64,000 nt of DNA from Acidobacteriota bacterium (GCA_018268895.1 JAFDVP010000007.1:620001-684000), one strand, 5' to 3'; positions 1 through 10,077 are shown, counted from the stretch's first letter. Notes: generated from the letters alone by a model not told the origin. Translations and numbers: made by a program.

Positions 1-1124
1 AAGTTAAGCGTGCGAGGAAGCTCGAGCGAGAGTTTGTTGTCCGACGGCACACTGACCCAGAAAAAGTAGATGCGCTTCACCACGTTGTCCAGATAGTGCG
101 CAGGGTTGGCGCGTATCGTGTCACTTGCCAGCCTTCCGCGCATCTCCACATAACGGACCTCGCCCATCTCGGTGTAGAGCCGTAGCTGATCCGTCGCCTG
201 CTCCGGGTGGTTGTATTCCATCAGGAGCCCACGCGCGCCAGGGCCGTTACCCAGCGCTGCCTCAGCGCCAAGATTGCCGCGGATAGGAATGAAGCGATGG
301 AAGACGGCATAGTTGCGCGCCTCCCACGGTGCGAGACACGCGATAAAGAGCAGAGCCGAAAGAGCAGCGTCGCGTATCGCGTGCGGCCTCCTCCACGTCC
401 CGGCGAGAATCCAGATTCCGCATGCGGGAAGAAAGATCAGCAGGCTGGAGTTCGAGAGCCCGACGATCCCCCACAAGATCCCGAACGCGATCCAGCTCGA
501 GGTCGGATTTATAGCCTTTCCACAGCCGACAGCATTGATGCCTCGCATGCGCAGCGCAAGAACGATGATCCACGCGAAGAGGCACGTGGTGATCGACATC
601 TCCCACATCCAGCGCACCGAATACTGCATCGCCGCGGGATACAGCGCCCATATCCATGCCGCATAAACCGCGTTCGCGCGCGAGAAGCAGCGAAGCCCGA
701 TCTCCCATATAGCCAGAACGGTTGCTGCGGAGAAGACGCAGTTGATAGCCAGGATGACCCACGCCGACAACGGAGTGTAGACGCCGAAGACCTTGAAGAC
801 TCCCGCAAGCAGAAATGGGTAAACCGGAGGAAGCCACGCCGTAGGGCCGGTCAATCCGCGAAACGGATTAGCGAATCCGTGGCCTTCAACCAGCGAACGC
901 GCGATGCGTCCAGCCTCCCATGCAAACGAAAAGTGATCGTCGTAAGGCCGTATGCGCCAGGTGTGTGCCAGCGTCATGTAAAGCACGCGGACAGCAAGCG
1001 CCACCCAGAAGATGCGCCACGGCAGATCGTGGCCCTGGACCGCTTCGGCTTTCATCCACGTCGACAGGCGCTTGAGCATCGTGATGTCGATTCTAACGGC
1101 GAGTGGAAGGCTGCAATCTGTCAT
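1..1124 (-). CDS. GT39-like membrane glycosyltransferase, partial
   Basis: The frame reads from an ATG at 1124 (or 1079, 15 codons later) to the window edge without a stop, so the C-terminus is missing; about 374 codons are visible. The protein is a string of hydrophobic helices with a first extracytoplasmic loop carrying RPYDDHF, then EAGRIARSL and GFANPF. This arrangement is typical of GT-C enzymes of the PMT/ArnT type, which move a sugar from a polyprenyl-phosphate carrier on the outer face of the inner membrane. WMWEMSITT and repeated aromatic-rich helices follow. It is divergent from dut. The sugar donor and acceptor cannot be read from sequence. No strong ribosome site marks either start. 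Confidence 0.8.
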   Translation of the reverse strand, partial: MTDCSLPLAVRIDITMLKRLSTWMKAEAVQGHDLPWRIFWVALAVRVLYMTLAHTWRIRPYDDHFSFAWEAGRIARSLVEGHGFANPFRGLTGPTAWLPPVYPFLLAGVFKVFGVYTPLSAWVILAINCVFSAATVLAIWEIGLRCFSRANAVYAAWIWALYPAAMQYSVRWMWEMSITTCLFAWIIVLALRMRGINAVGCGKAINPTSSWIAFGILWGIVGLSNSSLLIFLPACGIWILAGTWRRPHAIRDAALSALLFIACLAPWEARNYAVFHRFIPIRGNLGAEAALGNGPGARGLLMEYNHPEQATDQLRLYTEMGEVRYVEMRGRLASDTIRANPAHYLDNVVKRIYFFWVSVPSDNKLSLELPRTLN

Positions 1125-1168
1125 CATCGAAGAAGCGGTCTATTTTCCGAAAAAGCACTGGAGACGTT

Positions 1169-1606
1169 TTGAGCGACGTAAGAATTGGTGTGAAGAAGCT
1201 GGTCCCGCAGGCGCAGATGCCGCGGTACGCGCATGTGGGCGAGTACGGCGACCTGGCGGCCGACCTGTATGCCTCCGAAGGCATGGTGATTGCCCCGGGA
1301 GCAACCGTGCCCGTGCCCACCGGCGTAGCGATGGAGTTCCCCTCAACCCACGGCGCTCTGGTCGAGGATCGCTCCGGCCTGGCGGTGAAGGGAATCACGA
1401 CTCTGGCCGGTGTCATCGACCCCGGCTATCGCGGCGAGCTACGCATCGTGGTCACCAACCTCAGTACCAACAGCATCGAAGTTAAGCAGGGCGACCGCAT
1501 CGCTCAACTGCGCATCGTGCGCCGCATCGAGGCCGAGTTCGTCGAGGTCGCCGAACTGGGCGAGGCCGCACGCGGTGCAGGAGGTTTCGGCAGCACAGGA
1601 AGCTGA
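1169..1606 (+). CDS. dut: dUTP diphosphatase
   Basis: Hydrolyses dUTP to dUMP and pyrophosphate, keeping uracil out of DNA and feeding dTMP synthesis. All five trimeric dUTPase motifs are visible: AADLYA (residues about 30-35), EDRSGLA (66-72), GVIDPGYRGE with the catalytic Asp 84 and stacking Tyr 87, GDRIAQLRI, and the C-terminal P-loop-like RGAGGFGSTG. I chose the TTG at 1169 because GGAG lies 5 bases upstream and it gives 145 residues, the usual length; an in-frame ATG at 1103 would add 22 atypical residues. Divergent from the membrane glycosyltransferase and followed by a dispersed repeat. Confidence 0.95.
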   Translation: MSDVRIGVKKLVPQAQMPRYAHVGEYGDLAADLYASEGMVIAPGATVPVPTGVAMEFPSTHGALVEDRSGLAVKGITTLAGVIDPGYRGELRIVVTNLSTNSIEVKQGDRIAQLRIVRRIEAEFVEVAELGEAARGAGGFGSTGS

Positions 1607-1639
1607 CCTTCGGCTGAGGAACATAAGCTACCATCCAGC

Positions 1640-1686
1640 GTCATCCTGAGCGAAGCGGCGTAGCCGCGCAGTCGAAGGATCTGTGG
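1640..1686 (+). repeat. Dispersed repeat family 1, copy 1
   Basis: Begins GTCATCCTGAGCGAAGC and ends GTCGAAGGATCTGTGG, with the internal palindrome GCGGCGTAGCCGC. The same bipartite sequence recurs at about eleven sites in the window in both orientations. It lies between dut and the DUF5996 gene. Confidence 0.8.
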
Positions 1687-1762
1687 TTCGTTGACACCCA
1701 GACCGTTTACCCAGGCCTCAGCGCAGCAGTGTATCCTTTCGCGTAATTGATAGGAGGGCGCA

Positions 1763-2656
1763 ATGAGCAACAATGCCTGGCCTGAGCTGCCGTGGAATGC
1801 GTGGGAGTCGACTGCGGCCACCCTGCACATGTGGACGCAGATCGTTGGCAAGACGCGGCTCGCGCTCACCCCGCTGCAGAACCACTGGTGGAACGTAGCC
1901 CTCTACGTGACGGCCCACGGCATCGGCACGCCGGCCATGGCTTGCGGCGACGATGTGCTCGACATCGAGTTCGACTTTGTCGCCCACGAGCTGCACATGC
2001 GCCTGGAGTCAGGCAAGCATGAATCCATCGAGCTGAAGCCGCGCTCCGTAGCCGACTTCTATCGTGAATATCTGCGGCGTCTGGACGCGCTCGGTGTCAG
2101 GGTAAAGATATGGCCGATGCCTGTGGAGATAGCGAACCCCATCCGCTTCGATCAGGACACGGTACACACATCCTACGATGCGGAGTATGCGCATCGCTTC
2201 TGGCAGGTGCTCTCCGGCACACAGAATGTATTGCGCGCATGGACCACGGACTTCCTGGGCAAGGTGAGCCCGATCAACTTCTTCTGGGGCTCCTTCGATT
2301 TGGCGATGACGCGGTTCTCCGGCCGCCCCGCCCCACCTCGCCCCGGTGCCGACAGCATCCAACGCGAGGCGTACTCGCATGAGGTCATCTCCGCCGGGTT
2401 CTGGCCGGGCAACGGAGGCTACGGCGCCGCGGCGTTCTATTGCTACGCTGCTCCCGTGCCGGAGGGACTCGCCGAAAAGACCGTCTCGCCCGTTGCCGCA
2501 AAGTGGGATAAGGCCTTGGGAGAGTTCATCTTGAAGTATGACGACCTGTGGCAGATGCCTTACCCCGAGGAGGCGCTGCTGGAGTTTTACCAGACCGCGT
2601 ACCAGGCCGCGGCTGACTCCGCGAAGTGGAACCGCGCCGCGCTGGAGCGCAGCTAA
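1763..2656 (+). CDS. DUF5996 family protein
   Basis: A 297-residue cytosolic-looking protein with the landmarks I associate with DUF5996: WPELPWNAW at the N-terminus, [14 protein letters not shown] near residue 40, FDFVAHEL near 70, and a central [22 protein letters not shown] followed by SAGFWPG. The family has no established biochemical role. There is no signal peptide or membrane segment. The start has an excellent AGGAGG site 6-7 bases upstream. It appears to be a single-gene unit between dut and purL. Function unknown. Confidence 0.85.
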   Translation: MSNNAWPELPWNAWESTAATLHMWTQIVGKTRLALTPLQNHWWNVALYVTAHGIGTPAMACGDDVLDIEFDFVAHELHMRLESGKHESIELKPRSVADFYREYLRRLDALGVRVKIWPMPVEIANPIRFDQDTVHTSYDAEYAHRFWQVLSGTQNVLRAWTTDFLGKVSPINFFWGSFDLAMTRFSGRPAPPRPGADSIQREAYSHEVISAGFWPGNGGYGAAAFYCYAAPVPEGLAEKTVSPVAAKWDKALGEFILKYDDLWQMPYPEEALLEFYQTAYQAAADSAKWNRAALERS

Positions 2657-2798
2657 ACATAGGACCGCGAGAACTCTTTCCCGCGACCAGCGGGAGCTGC
2701 AACCCGAAGGGGATATACACCCCACGAAGTGGGCGCGCGCCGCGCAGGCGGCCCGGCTGGCAGGCCATAGTTTTCATGCGACAATTAAGAAGCGAGCC

Positions 2799-5183
2799 AT
2801 GCCCAAATTGCCAGCCGAACAGCCCGTTGCGACCCATATTTCTGCGATTCCGGCCCCTGTAACCATCACTCCGGAGCTGCTGAAGACCCACAGCATCACT
2901 CCCGAGGAGTACAAGCGCATCGAAGCGGCCCTGGGCCGCACCCCCAGCTTGACCGAGCTGGGGATTTTTTCGGTCATGTGGTCTGAGCACTGCTCCTACA
3001 AGTCCTCCCGCGTTCATCTCAAAAGACTTCCCACGCGCGGTGACCGCACCTCCGGACCCGGCTCCGTCGTGCAGGGGCCCGGCGAGAACGCCGGCATCAT
3101 CGACGTCGGCGACGGCTGGGCCTGCGCCTTCAAGATCGAGTCGCATAACCACCCCAGCTACATCGAGCCCTATCAAGGTGCAGCTACGGGAGTGGGGGGC
3201 ATCCTCCGCGACATCTTCACCATGAACGCCCGCCCGCTGGCCGTCATGGACTCGCTCCGCTTCGGCCCGCTCGACGAGTCCGAGCCCGACCCGGTCCTTC
3301 GCGCCAGGAACCACCAGGTCGCTACCGGCGTTGTCCACGGCGTCGCGGGCTACGGCAACTGCTTCGGCGTGCCCAACCTCGGCGGCGAGACCCGCTTCGA
3401 GCCCTGCTACTCCGGCAACCCGCTGCTGAACGCCTTCGCGCTCGGCCTCGTCAGGAAGGACGAGATCTTCTATGCCAAGGCAGTCGGCGTCGGCAACCCC
3501 GTCATCTACGTCGGCGCGAAGACCGGCCGCGACGGTATTCACGGCGCGACCATGGCGTCAGAAGAGTTCACCGAAGGCAGCGAACAGAAGCGCCCCAACG
3601 TGCAGATGGGCGACCCCTTCCTGGAGAAGTTGCTGCTCGAGGCCTGCATCGAGGCGATGGCCACTGGCGCCGTCCTCGGCATTCAGGACATGGGCGCGGC
3701 TGGCCTCACCTGCTCCACCTGCGAGATGGGAGCGCGCGGCGGCCTCGGCCTTACGGTCGAGCTCGACCTCGTGCCACAGCGCGAGACCGGCATGACCAGC
3801 TACGAGATCATGCTCTCCGAATCGCAGGAGCGCATGCTGCTGGTTGCAGACAAGGCGCGCGCCACCGAAGTTCTCGACGTCTTCTCGAAGTGGGGCCTCG
3901 ACGCCTCCATCGTCGGCCACGTCACCGAGAAGCCGAACATGCACATCACGCAGGGCGGCGTCCTGGTGGCCGACATCCCCAACCAGTTCCTCACCGACGA
4001 TGCCCCGGTCTATCACCGCCCCGTCGGCACGTGGAAGGCACCGGTGCCGCTCGACCCACCTGCGCATGTTCTCGAAGAACTCAAGAAGCCGCGCGACTAC
4101 ACCGCGGACCTCAAGAAGCTGCTGGCCTCGGCCAACATCTGCGACAAGCGCTGGGTCTACGAGCAGTACGACTCCATGGTGCAAACCAACACCGTGCAGG
4201 GCCCTGGCGGTGAAGCCGGTGTCATGCGCATCAAGGGCACCGGCACCAAGGGCCACGAGCGCGGACTCGCGATGGCGCTCGCAGGCAACGGCCGCTGGAC
4301 CTACCTCGACCCCAAGCTCGGCGCGATGCATGCCGTAGCCGAGGCCGCCCGCAAGGTCGCCTGTACCGGCGCAACGCCCGTCTCCGCCACCAACTGCCTG
4401 AACTTCGGCAACCCCGAAAAGCCGGAGATCATGGCGCAGCTCTCAGCCGCCATCGACGGCATCGCCGAGGCCTGCACCGCTCTGGGAACGCCCATCACGG
4501 GCGGCAACGTCTCGCTCTACAACGAGACCAAGGGCGTGGGGATCTATCCGACTCCGGTGATTGGAATCGTAGGCATCATCGACGATGTGACCAAGGCTGT
4601 GCCGAGTGGTTTTCAAGCAGGTGGACACAAGGTATTGATTCTTTATTCATCGATCAAATCTGAAGGAGTTGAGTGGCCGGAAGAATGGCGGGCTTTCGGT
4701 TCGTCCGAGTTGGTGAAGTCAACCTATTGGCAATTCTGGGGAACTCCACCAGTTTTGCACTTAGAGGTCGAAGCGGAATTGCAAAAATTACTTCAGGAAC
4801 TCTCTTCTAGAGGTTTGGTTCATTCGGCTTCGGATGTCTCCGATGGGGGACTCGCTGTGGCTCTTGCTAAAGCCACCTTTGGCAAAGGTATTGGAGTCCA
4901 AACAGATCGCCGCAGTCCAAAACATGATGTTTTGGGTATGTATTTCGGGGAATATCCGAGTATGGCTGTGCTCACTTGTGATGGAGAGGATGTAGCAATC
5001 ATAGATTCGCTGGTCGAGAATACTGATTCTCTTTACTGTGAAGTAATAGGCACGACGGGTGGCGATAGGATCAGCCTGAGTATCAATCAACAACCAGTTA
5101 TTGAAATAACGCTTCACGATGCACGTGGCATATTCTCGGGTGCGCTTGAATCACAACTCGCGGCAGAGGTGGTGACGGCATGA
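2799..5183 (+). CDS. purL: Phosphoribosylformylglycinamidine synthase, large subunit
   Basis: Converts FGAR, ATP and glutamine-derived ammonia to FGAM in purine synthesis. At 794 residues it is the small-type PurL that works with separate PurS and PurQ. Recognisable parts are [12 protein letters not shown], the ligand site IESHNHPS, GGxxRD-type [10 protein letters not shown], and the second-half GDTLxD-like [14 protein letters not shown] chose ATG 2799 because homology begins right after it; the open frame extends to 2538 without family-like sequence. The stop overlaps the purF start (ATGA). Base composition changes sharply near 4,560-5,160: line 4201-4260 has 42/60 G+C, while lines 4741-4800 and 4921-4980 have 26/60 each, though the frame and family sequence continue. 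This suggests a recombined 3' third. Confidence 0.95.
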   Translation: MPKLPAEQPVATHISAIPAPVTITPELLKTHSITPEEYKRIEAALGRTPSLTELGIFSVMWSEHCSYKSSRVHLKRLPTRGDRTSGPGSVVQGPGENAGIIDVGDGWACAFKIESHNHPSYIEPYQGAATGVGGILRDIFTMNARPLAVMDSLRFGPLDESEPDPVLRARNHQVATGVVHGVAGYGNCFGVPNLGGETRFEPCYSGNPLLNAFALGLVRKDEIFYAKAVGVGNPVIYVGAKTGRDGIHGATMASEEFTEGSEQKRPNVQMGDPFLEKLLLEACIEAMATGAVLGIQDMGAAGLTCSTCEMGARGGLGLTVELDLVPQRETGMTSYEIMLSESQERMLLVADKARATEVLDVFSKWGLDASIVGHVTEKPNMHITQGGVLVADIPNQFLTDDAPVYHRPVGTWKAPVPLDPPAHVLEELKKPRDYTADLKKLLASANICDKRWVYEQYDSMVQTNTVQGPGGEAGVMRIKGTGTKGHERGLAMALAGNGRWTYLDPKLGAMHAVAEAARKVACTGATPVSATNCLNFGNPEKPEIMAQLSAAIDGIAEACTALGTPITGGNVSLYNETKGVGIYPTPVIGIVGIIDDVTKAVPSGFQAGGHKVLILYSSIKSEGVEWPEEWRAFGSSELVKSTYWQFWGTPPVLHLEVEAELQKLLQELSSRGLVHSASDVSDGGLAVALAKATFGKGIGVQTDRRSPKHDVLGMYFGEYPSMAVLTCDGEDVAIIDSLVENTDSLYCEVIGTTGGDRISLSINQQPVIEITLHDARGIFSGALESQLAAEVVTA

Positions 5184-6754
5184 GCGACCTTATGACCCAG
5201 GACAAGCTTGTGGCGTTGGGTGCAGTTGGAGAAGCAGATTCCTCCACTTCGCTTCGCTTCGGTCGGAATGACACCACTATGGCTATCGAAGCTCACGAAG
5301 ACGACGACGCCACCCCCTTCGACAAGCTGCGCGAAGAGTGCGGCGTCATGGCGATCTACAACCATCCCGATGCTGCGCGTATGACCTACTGGGGCCTCTA
5401 CTCGCTGCAGCATCGCGGGCAGGAGTCCGCCGGCATCGCCACCGCCGACGGCGAGCAGGTGTGCGACATGAAGGGCATGGGGCTGGTCTCGGAGATCTTT
5501 ACCGACGACGTGCTGGCCAGGCTGCCTGGCCACATCGCCATCGGCCACACGCGCTACTCGACGACGGGCGATTCCGCGCTCTTGAACGCGCAGCCCATCT
5601 CGGTCGAGAGCACCAAGGGCCTCATCGCGATCGCGCACAACGGAAACCTGGTCAACCTCGGCAACTCGCGCGAGCGACTGGAGCGCGACGGCGCCGTCTT
5701 CCAAACCACCTCCGACTCCGAGATCATCATCCAGCTCATCGCGCACTCGAAGGCATCGACGCTGGTGGACTGCATCGCCGACTCGCTCTCGCAGGTCGAG
5801 GGAGCCTTCTCCATCGTGATGATGACGCGCAACCGCATCTTCGCCGCGCGCGATCCGCACGGCCTGCGTCCGCTCTCGATGGGCCGCATCAAGGGTGAGA
5901 ACGGAGCGCCCGACACCTTCGTCTTCGCCTCGGAGACCTGCGCCTTCGACCTGCTGCATGCCAAGTACGAGCGCGATGTCGAGCCCGGCGAACTCGTCAT
6001 GGTCTCCGAGGACGGCGTGACCTCGCGCCACTTTGCAAAGACCGCCGTGCCCAAGGCAAGCTGCATCTTCGAGCACGTCTACTTCGCGCGTCCCGACTCG
6101 CGCATCTTCGGCCGCTGGGTGCAGAAGAGCCGCGAGGAGATGGGCCGCCAGCTCGCGCGCGAGTCCGGTGTTCCCGCCGACCTCGTCGTCCCCGTGCCCG
6201 ACTCTGGCGTCACCGCCGCGCTCGGCTACGCCGCCGAATCCGGCATCCCGTTCAACTTCGGCCTCATCCGCAACCACTACGTAGGCCGCACATTTATTCA
6301 GCCGGAGCAGCGCGTGCGCGACTTCGGCGTGCGCATGAAGCTGAATCCTGTGCGGGCGCTGCTCGAAGGCAAGCGCGTCATCCTGATCGACGACTCGATC
6401 ATCCGCGGCACCACGTCGCGCAAGATCGTCCGCATGGTGCGCGCAGCGGGAGCGAAAGAGGTGCACATGCGCATCTCCTGCCCGCCGACCATCTCGCCCT
6501 GTTTCTACGGCGTCGATACGCCCTCGAAGAAGGACCTGATCGCGGCGAACAAATCCATCGAAGAGATTCGCCAGTTCGTCGAAGCCGACTCGCTGGCGTA
6601 CCTCTCGCTCGTCGGCCTCACGCACTCCTGCACCATGGGTGAGCCGGTGGACGGCCTCTCGCCGGGCGACTTCTGTACTGCGTGTTACACGGGCGACTAT
6701 CCGACAGCCTGGGTCGATGTCAGCGACATTCTGCCCGCCACAACGGCTGTTTAG
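5180..6754 (+). CDS. purF: Amidophosphoribosyltransferase
   Basis: First committed step of purine synthesis: PRPP plus glutamine to phosphoribosylamine. The glutaminase nucleophile is Cys54 in [10 protein letters not shown], followed by [12 protein letters not shown]. The PRPP loop [16 protein letters not shown] lies near residue 399. The frame overlaps the purL stop by 4 bp and GAGGTG lies 7 bases before ATG 5180, so coupled translation from 5180 is favoured over ATG 5279 (Met34). The 53 residues before Cys54 are longer than the 11-residue propeptide of Bacillus PurF and must be removed to expose the nucleophile. Residues about 17-32 ([17 protein letters not shown]) are encoded by a copy of dispersed repeat family 1. 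Confidence 0.95.
   Translation: MSDLMTQDKLVALGAVGEADSSTSLRFGRNDTTMAIEAHEDDDATPFDKLREECGVMAIYNHPDAARMTYWGLYSLQHRGQESAGIATADGEQVCDMKGMGLVSEIFTDDVLARLPGHIAIGHTRYSTTGDSALLNAQPISVESTKGLIAIAHNGNLVNLGNSRERLERDGAVFQTTSDSEIIIQLIAHSKASTLVDCIADSLSQVEGAFSIVMMTRNRIFAARDPHGLRPLSMGRIKGENGAPDTFVFASETCAFDLLHAKYERDVEPGELVMVSEDGVTSRHFAKTAVPKASCIFEHVYFARPDSRIFGRWVQKSREEMGRQLARESGVPADLVVPVPDSGVTAALGYAAESGIPFNFGLIRNHYVGRTFIQPEQRVRDFGVRMKLNPVRALLEGKRVILIDDSIIRGTTSRKIVRMVRAAGAKEVHMRISCPPTISPCFYGVDTPSKKDLIAANKSIEEIRQFVEADSLAYLSLVGLTHSCTMGEPVDGLSPGDFCTACYTGDYPTAWVDVSDILPATTAV
5229..5273 (+). repeat. Repeat family 1 inside the purF coding sequence
   Basis: The bases GAGAAGCAGATTCCT, then CGCTTCGCTTCGG and GGAATGACA, match the intergenic copy at 28341-28375 read on the minus strand (GAGAAGCAGATTCCTT, CGCTGCGCTACGGG, ATGACA). 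It lies in frame in the N-terminal leader of PurF. Confidence 0.75.
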
Positions 6755-6837
6755 CGCAAGGATTTTTGTAGCTGAAGCGAACATCGTGAAGGTGCAGTTC
6801 TAACGCCGAACCAACCGAATTGTGAAGAGGGAACGAA

Positions 6838-8064
6838 ATGAAACAGTTAGCCATCGCGGGGCTATTCGTGGCTCTTGCGGCGACCGGGGCAAATGCGCAG
6901 ATCAACGCAGGTGAGCAGAAGCCCGAGGCCAGCCTGCCCTTCAACATGGTCAAGGTCACTGAGCTCAAGCTGCCCTGGCGCATCGCCTTTCTGCCCGACG
7001 GCCGCATGCTGATCACCGAGAAGGTTGGCGGCATGCAGCTCGTCACTCCGACGGGCGAGCAGACGCCCGTCAAGAATGTCCCACCTGTCCTCTATCGCGG
7101 ACAGGGCGGGCAGCTCGGCGTCTTCCTCTCGCCGCACTATGCGAAGGACCATAGCGTCTACCTCACCTACTCGGAGCCTGGCGAGCCTGGCGGGTCGAGC
7201 CTCGCGCTGGCCAAGGCGAAGCTCGCGCTCACCGCCGGCTCGGCCAGCCTCGAAGACCTCAAGGTCATCTGGCGCGACGGCGAGCGCGGCCAGGGCGGAC
7301 AGTTCGGCGCGCAGATCGCGTTCTCGCCCGACGGCAAGTATCTCTTCCTCACCGTCGGCGACCGTCAGCGCATGACGCCCGCGCAGGATCCCAACCAGCC
7401 GCTCGGCAAGATTCTTCGCCTCACGCTCGACGGCAAGCCTGCCAAGGGCAACCCGATGTACGGCAAGAAGGGCACGCCCACTGTACCCGTCATCGATCCG
7501 CCATCTGACACCGAGGCCGCCAAGACCGCGCCTGTGCTGCGCACCTACACCTTCCCCGGCAGCAAGAACCTGACGCCGTCCGAGACGTGGTCGAGCGGCC
7601 ACCGCACACCTTACGGTCTCGCCTTCGCACCCGACGGCCGCCTGTGGGAGCTGGAGCATGGGCCGAAGGGCGGCGACGAGCTGAACCTGATCGAGCCGGG
7701 CAAGAACTACGGCTGGCCGCTGGTCTCCTACGCCACCAACTACAACGGCGTGCCGATCCCCAGCCCCGACACACGGCCCGATCTTACGAAGCCCGTCATC
7801 TACTGGACTCCGGTCATCGCGCCGGGCAACCTGGTCTTCTACAACGGCAACATGTTCCCGCAGTGGAAGGGCTCGGCGCTCATCAGCGGCCTTGCCACCA
7901 TGTCGATCAGCCGCATCACCTTCGATGGCAAGGGCGGAGCGACCCCGGCGGAGCGCTGGGAGGTCGGCCATCGCATCCGCGATATCGAGGTCGGCCCCGA
8001 CGGCGCGCTGTGGCTGCTCGAGGACTCCAGAACCGGCGGACTCTACCGTGTGACACCGAAGTAA
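6838..8064 (+). CDS. PQQ-dependent sugar (aldose) dehydrogenase, exported
   Basis: A 408-residue protein with a Sec signal (MKQLAIAGLFVALAATGANAQ) and the six-bladed beta-propeller of the soluble glucose/aldose sugar dehydrogenase (Asd/YliI) family, which oxidises aldoses in the periplasm with PQQ. Family landmarks are PWRIAFLPDGRMLITEKVG, GGQLGVFLSPHY, WRDGERGQGGQFGAQIAF, YGLAFAPDGRLWELEHGPKGGDELN and GKNYGWP near the C-terminal half. Several of these place the PQQ-contacting His and Arg residues. Whether PQQ is bound cannot be proved here. It is followed by a strong terminator. Confidence 0.9.
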   Translation: MKQLAIAGLFVALAATGANAQINAGEQKPEASLPFNMVKVTELKLPWRIAFLPDGRMLITEKVGGMQLVTPTGEQTPVKNVPPVLYRGQGGQLGVFLSPHYAKDHSVYLTYSEPGEPGGSSLALAKAKLALTAGSASLEDLKVIWRDGERGQGGQFGAQIAFSPDGKYLFLTVGDRQRMTPAQDPNQPLGKILRLTLDGKPAKGNPMYGKKGTPTVPVIDPPSDTEAAKTAPVLRTYTFPGSKNLTPSETWSSGHRTPYGLAFAPDGRLWELEHGPKGGDELNLIEPGKNYGWPLVSYATNYNGVPIPSPDTRPDLTKPVIYWTPVIAPGNLVFYNGNMFPQWKGSALISGLATMSISRITFDGKGGATPAERWEVGHRIRDIEVGPDGALWLLEDSRTGGLYRVTPK

Positions 8065-8091
8065 AGACAGAACATCCGGCGCAATAGAAAC

Positions 8092-8129
8092 AGGCCCACC
8101 TTCTCGATCGAGGGTGGGCCTGAGTTTTT
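8092..8129 (+). terminator. Intrinsic terminator after the sugar dehydrogenase
   Basis: Stem AGGCCCACC/GGTGGGCCT with a short TTCTCGATCGA-type loop, followed by GAG and five T residues. It lies 28 bases after the plus-strand stop and directly before the stop of the converging minus-strand gene. Confidence 0.9.
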
Positions 8130-8138
8130 GATCGCGCG

Positions 8139-9011
8139 TTATTTCAGCTTCAGCCCATTCAGGTAATCGAAGTCGATCTTCATCGCCTCGAAGACGGGCA
8201 GCTTTGTCTCGTCCTGGTCCAGCAGCGCCAGCTTCACGCCCTGCGATTTTGCCTGCGCGATCAGAGGCTTCCAGTCGATGCTTCCTTTGCCGAGCTCGAT
8301 GATGTGCTGCTCGTCGCTGGGTGCATAGTTGACCGGCGAACCCGCGACGCGGTCCTTCAGGTGGATCATCACCAGGCGGTCCTTGTACTTCTTCATCATG
8401 GCGGCGGGGTCCTGCCCGGCCTGCGTCAGCCAGTAGAGGTCGAACTCCAGTTTCACCAGGTCGGAGTCCGTGTTTTTCATCAGTACATCGAAGCCCGTCC
8501 CGCCGTCGGGCAGCGGCTTGAACTCGTAGTTGTGATTGTGAAAGACGAGCTGCATGTCGGCGTTGCGCACCAGCCTGCCCCACTGGTTCAGGCTGTAGGC
8601 AGCGGTCTTGAACCCTCCTGGTGTGCCCCAGTTCTTCTCCGGCAGGATGCTGCACACCATGTACTTGAGGCCAAGCTCCTTCGCGTAACCGATCCTGCTC
8701 GGGATCGAGTCGAAGTCGAAGTGCGCGGAGTCGTGGCCGAGGCCCGCGTCCTCGACCATCTTGCGCAGTTCGGTTGCAGGGTGCGTGTAAGCGATCGGAT
8801 AAAGCTCTACCTGCGTGAAGCCCGTTGCGCGAATCTTCTTGAGCACACCGGCCAGGTCGGCGGGGGCCTCCTTGCGCACCATGTAGAGCTGAACGCCATA
8901 TTCGATGCTGGTGCGCGCGGCGAAGGCGTTCGGAACGCGAAGAAAACAACCGGCTGCCGCAGCGGCAGCGGAGAGGCGAAGGAAATCGCGGCGTGTGGTC
9001 ATGCACACCAT
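8139..9011 (-). CDS. Tat-exported sugar phosphate isomerase/epimerase-like protein
   Basis: A 290-residue AP-endonuclease-2/xylose-isomerase-like TIM barrel. It begins with a Tat signal (TRRDFLRLSAAAAAAG), so it should act in the periplasm, where such proteins are often grouped with sugar catabolism. Barrel landmarks are YGVQLYMVRKEA, GFTQVELYP, SAHFDFDSIP, LVFHNHNYEF (metal ligands), LVKLEFDLYW and MIHLKDRV. The true start may be the Met at 9002 (MTTRRDFL), three codons in; AGG lies 4 bases before ATG 9011. It converges with the sugar dehydrogenase. The substrate is not deducible. Confidence 0.85.
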   Translation of the reverse strand: MVCMTTRRDFLRLSAAAAAAGCFLRVPNAFAARTSIEYGVQLYMVRKEAPADLAGVLKKIRATGFTQVELYPIAYTHPATELRKMVEDAGLGHDSAHFDFDSIPSRIGYAKELGLKYMVCSILPEKNWGTPGGFKTAAYSLNQWGRLVRNADMQLVFHNHNYEFKPLPDGGTGFDVLMKNTDSDLVKLEFDLYWLTQAGQDPAAMMKKYKDRLVMIHLKDRVAGSPVNYAPSDEQHIIELGKGSIDWKPLIAQAKSQGVKLALLDQDETKLPVFEAMKIDFDYLNGLKLK

Positions 9012-9012
9012 G

Positions 9013-9912
9013 CTACCTGCTCTCTGTCGCTGTGGGGTGAGGAGCGGTGAACTTCGAGCAGCAGGTCGTGCCTGAAGGCTTGAACTCCATGTACTCGACG
9101 CGGGTCAGGTCGGGGTCGAAGAGATTGAGCTGCACCTTGCCGTCGCGGCCCGTTTTTGAAGCGGTGCAGGTTGGTCCCTCGCAGCCGTTGCGCGCAAGCG
9201 CGGCGATCGCGTCGGGCATGTGCTCGACGCCGAGCGAGAAGTGATTGCTCGAGCCAAGCTGCTTCGGTGAAGCGTCGGCAGGGACGTTCAGCATGTATTC
9301 GAGCCAGTCGGAGCCTTCAGGAACCTGCTGGCTGACGTAGTCGATGCTGGTGTCGGTGCGGCCGCCGCGCCAGTAAGGACGGAAGCCGAGGATCTCGCGG
9401 TAGAAACGGTTCTCGGCCTCTTCACTCTTGACGACGAAGCCGGTATGGATTATGCGACGCGAGGCTGCGTTTGCAGGAATCTTTGTGTGTGCTGCCTGTT
9501 TTGCGGCGGCGCTCTTCTGGTCGACGAAGACGATAAGGTTGCCTTCAGGGTCATGCACGCTGAAGCTGCCGTTCTTCAGCGGGTCGGCGATCTCGACCGA
9601 GTGCGCCTTGAGGTATTGTTCGAGCGCACGCGCATCGAGCGTCATAAAGCCGACTGCTGCCTGACGCGCTCTGGGAGCGGGCGAGGGGAGCGGCGTGGTC
9701 TCGATCCATTGCAGATCATTGACGGGATAGCGCGTGAAGCTGCCGTCGTTGTTTGCGGTGTAACCGAGCGTCTTGCCGTAGAAGTTCGCGGTCGCCGCGG
9801 CGTCGCTGGAGTAGACGCGGACGAAGGCGATGCCGGTGATCGCGGGCCGCTGCTGCGCCCATGTGAACGAGACCGCACCGGAGAGAAGCATGAGCGCAAG
9901 GAGTTTTCTCAT
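9013..9912 (-). CDS. Exported VOC (glyoxalase-fold) protein, two domains
   Basis: A 299-residue protein with a Sec signal (MRKLLALMLLSGAVSFTWAQ) and two tandem vicinal-oxygen-chelate domains. The first runs through AFVRVYSSDAAATANFYGKTLGY and ends SVHDPEGNLIVFVD; the second starts IIHTGFVVKSEEAENRFYREILGF and ends QLNLFDPDLTRVEYMEF. The paired beta-alpha-beta-beta-beta modules normally build one metal site. Export is unusual for a glyoxalase and suggests a secreted dioxygenase-like or binding role. It lies 1 base upstream of the Tat-exported isomerase on the same strand, so the two are probably co-transcribed. Confidence 0.85.
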   Translation of the reverse strand: MRKLLALMLLSGAVSFTWAQQRPAITGIAFVRVYSSDAAATANFYGKTLGYTANNDGSFTRYPVNDLQWIETTPLPSPAPRARQAAVGFMTLDARALEQYLKAHSVEIADPLKNGSFSVHDPEGNLIVFVDQKSAAAKQAAHTKIPANAASRRIIHTGFVVKSEEAENRFYREILGFRPYWRGGRTDTSIDYVSQQVPEGSDWLEYMLNVPADASPKQLGSSNHFSLGVEHMPDAIAALARNGCEGPTCTASKTGRDGKVQLNLFDPDLTRVEYMEFKPSGTTCCSKFTAPHPTATESR

Positions 9913-9958
9913 TGCGCGTCACTTTAATGGTCGCCCGGAGCAGGAGTCAATCGCGGCC

Positions 9959-10022
9959 GGTTCGAGCCTCGCTCGAATGAACCCACATCTGGCGATGAGA
10001 CTGCCAGATATGGGGTACCCGG
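9959..10022 (+). repeat. Composite palindromic repeat family 2, copy A
   Basis: Contains the hairpin CATCTGGCGATGAGACTGCC with AGATATGGG completing the right arm, preceded by GGTTCGAGCCTCGCTCGAA and followed by GTACCCGG. The same core recurs at 12440, 14443 and 18566. It sits between the divergent VOC and DinB genes. Confidence 0.85.
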
Positions 10023-10077
10023 CACAATGGAATTGATAAACCCGCAACTTCTATGCACAGAAGGCATCTGTAGACGC

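Noticed and set aside
5114-6784. Long minus-strand open frame (556 codons) opposite purF
   Set aside because: It is the antisense of purF in high-GC DNA, with repetitive Arg/Glu/Ala composition and no domain motif; purF is clearly the real gene.
10027-10077. Earlier start for the DinB-like gene
   Set aside because: Those codons abut repeat A and do not match the DinB N-terminus; ATG 10078 fits better.
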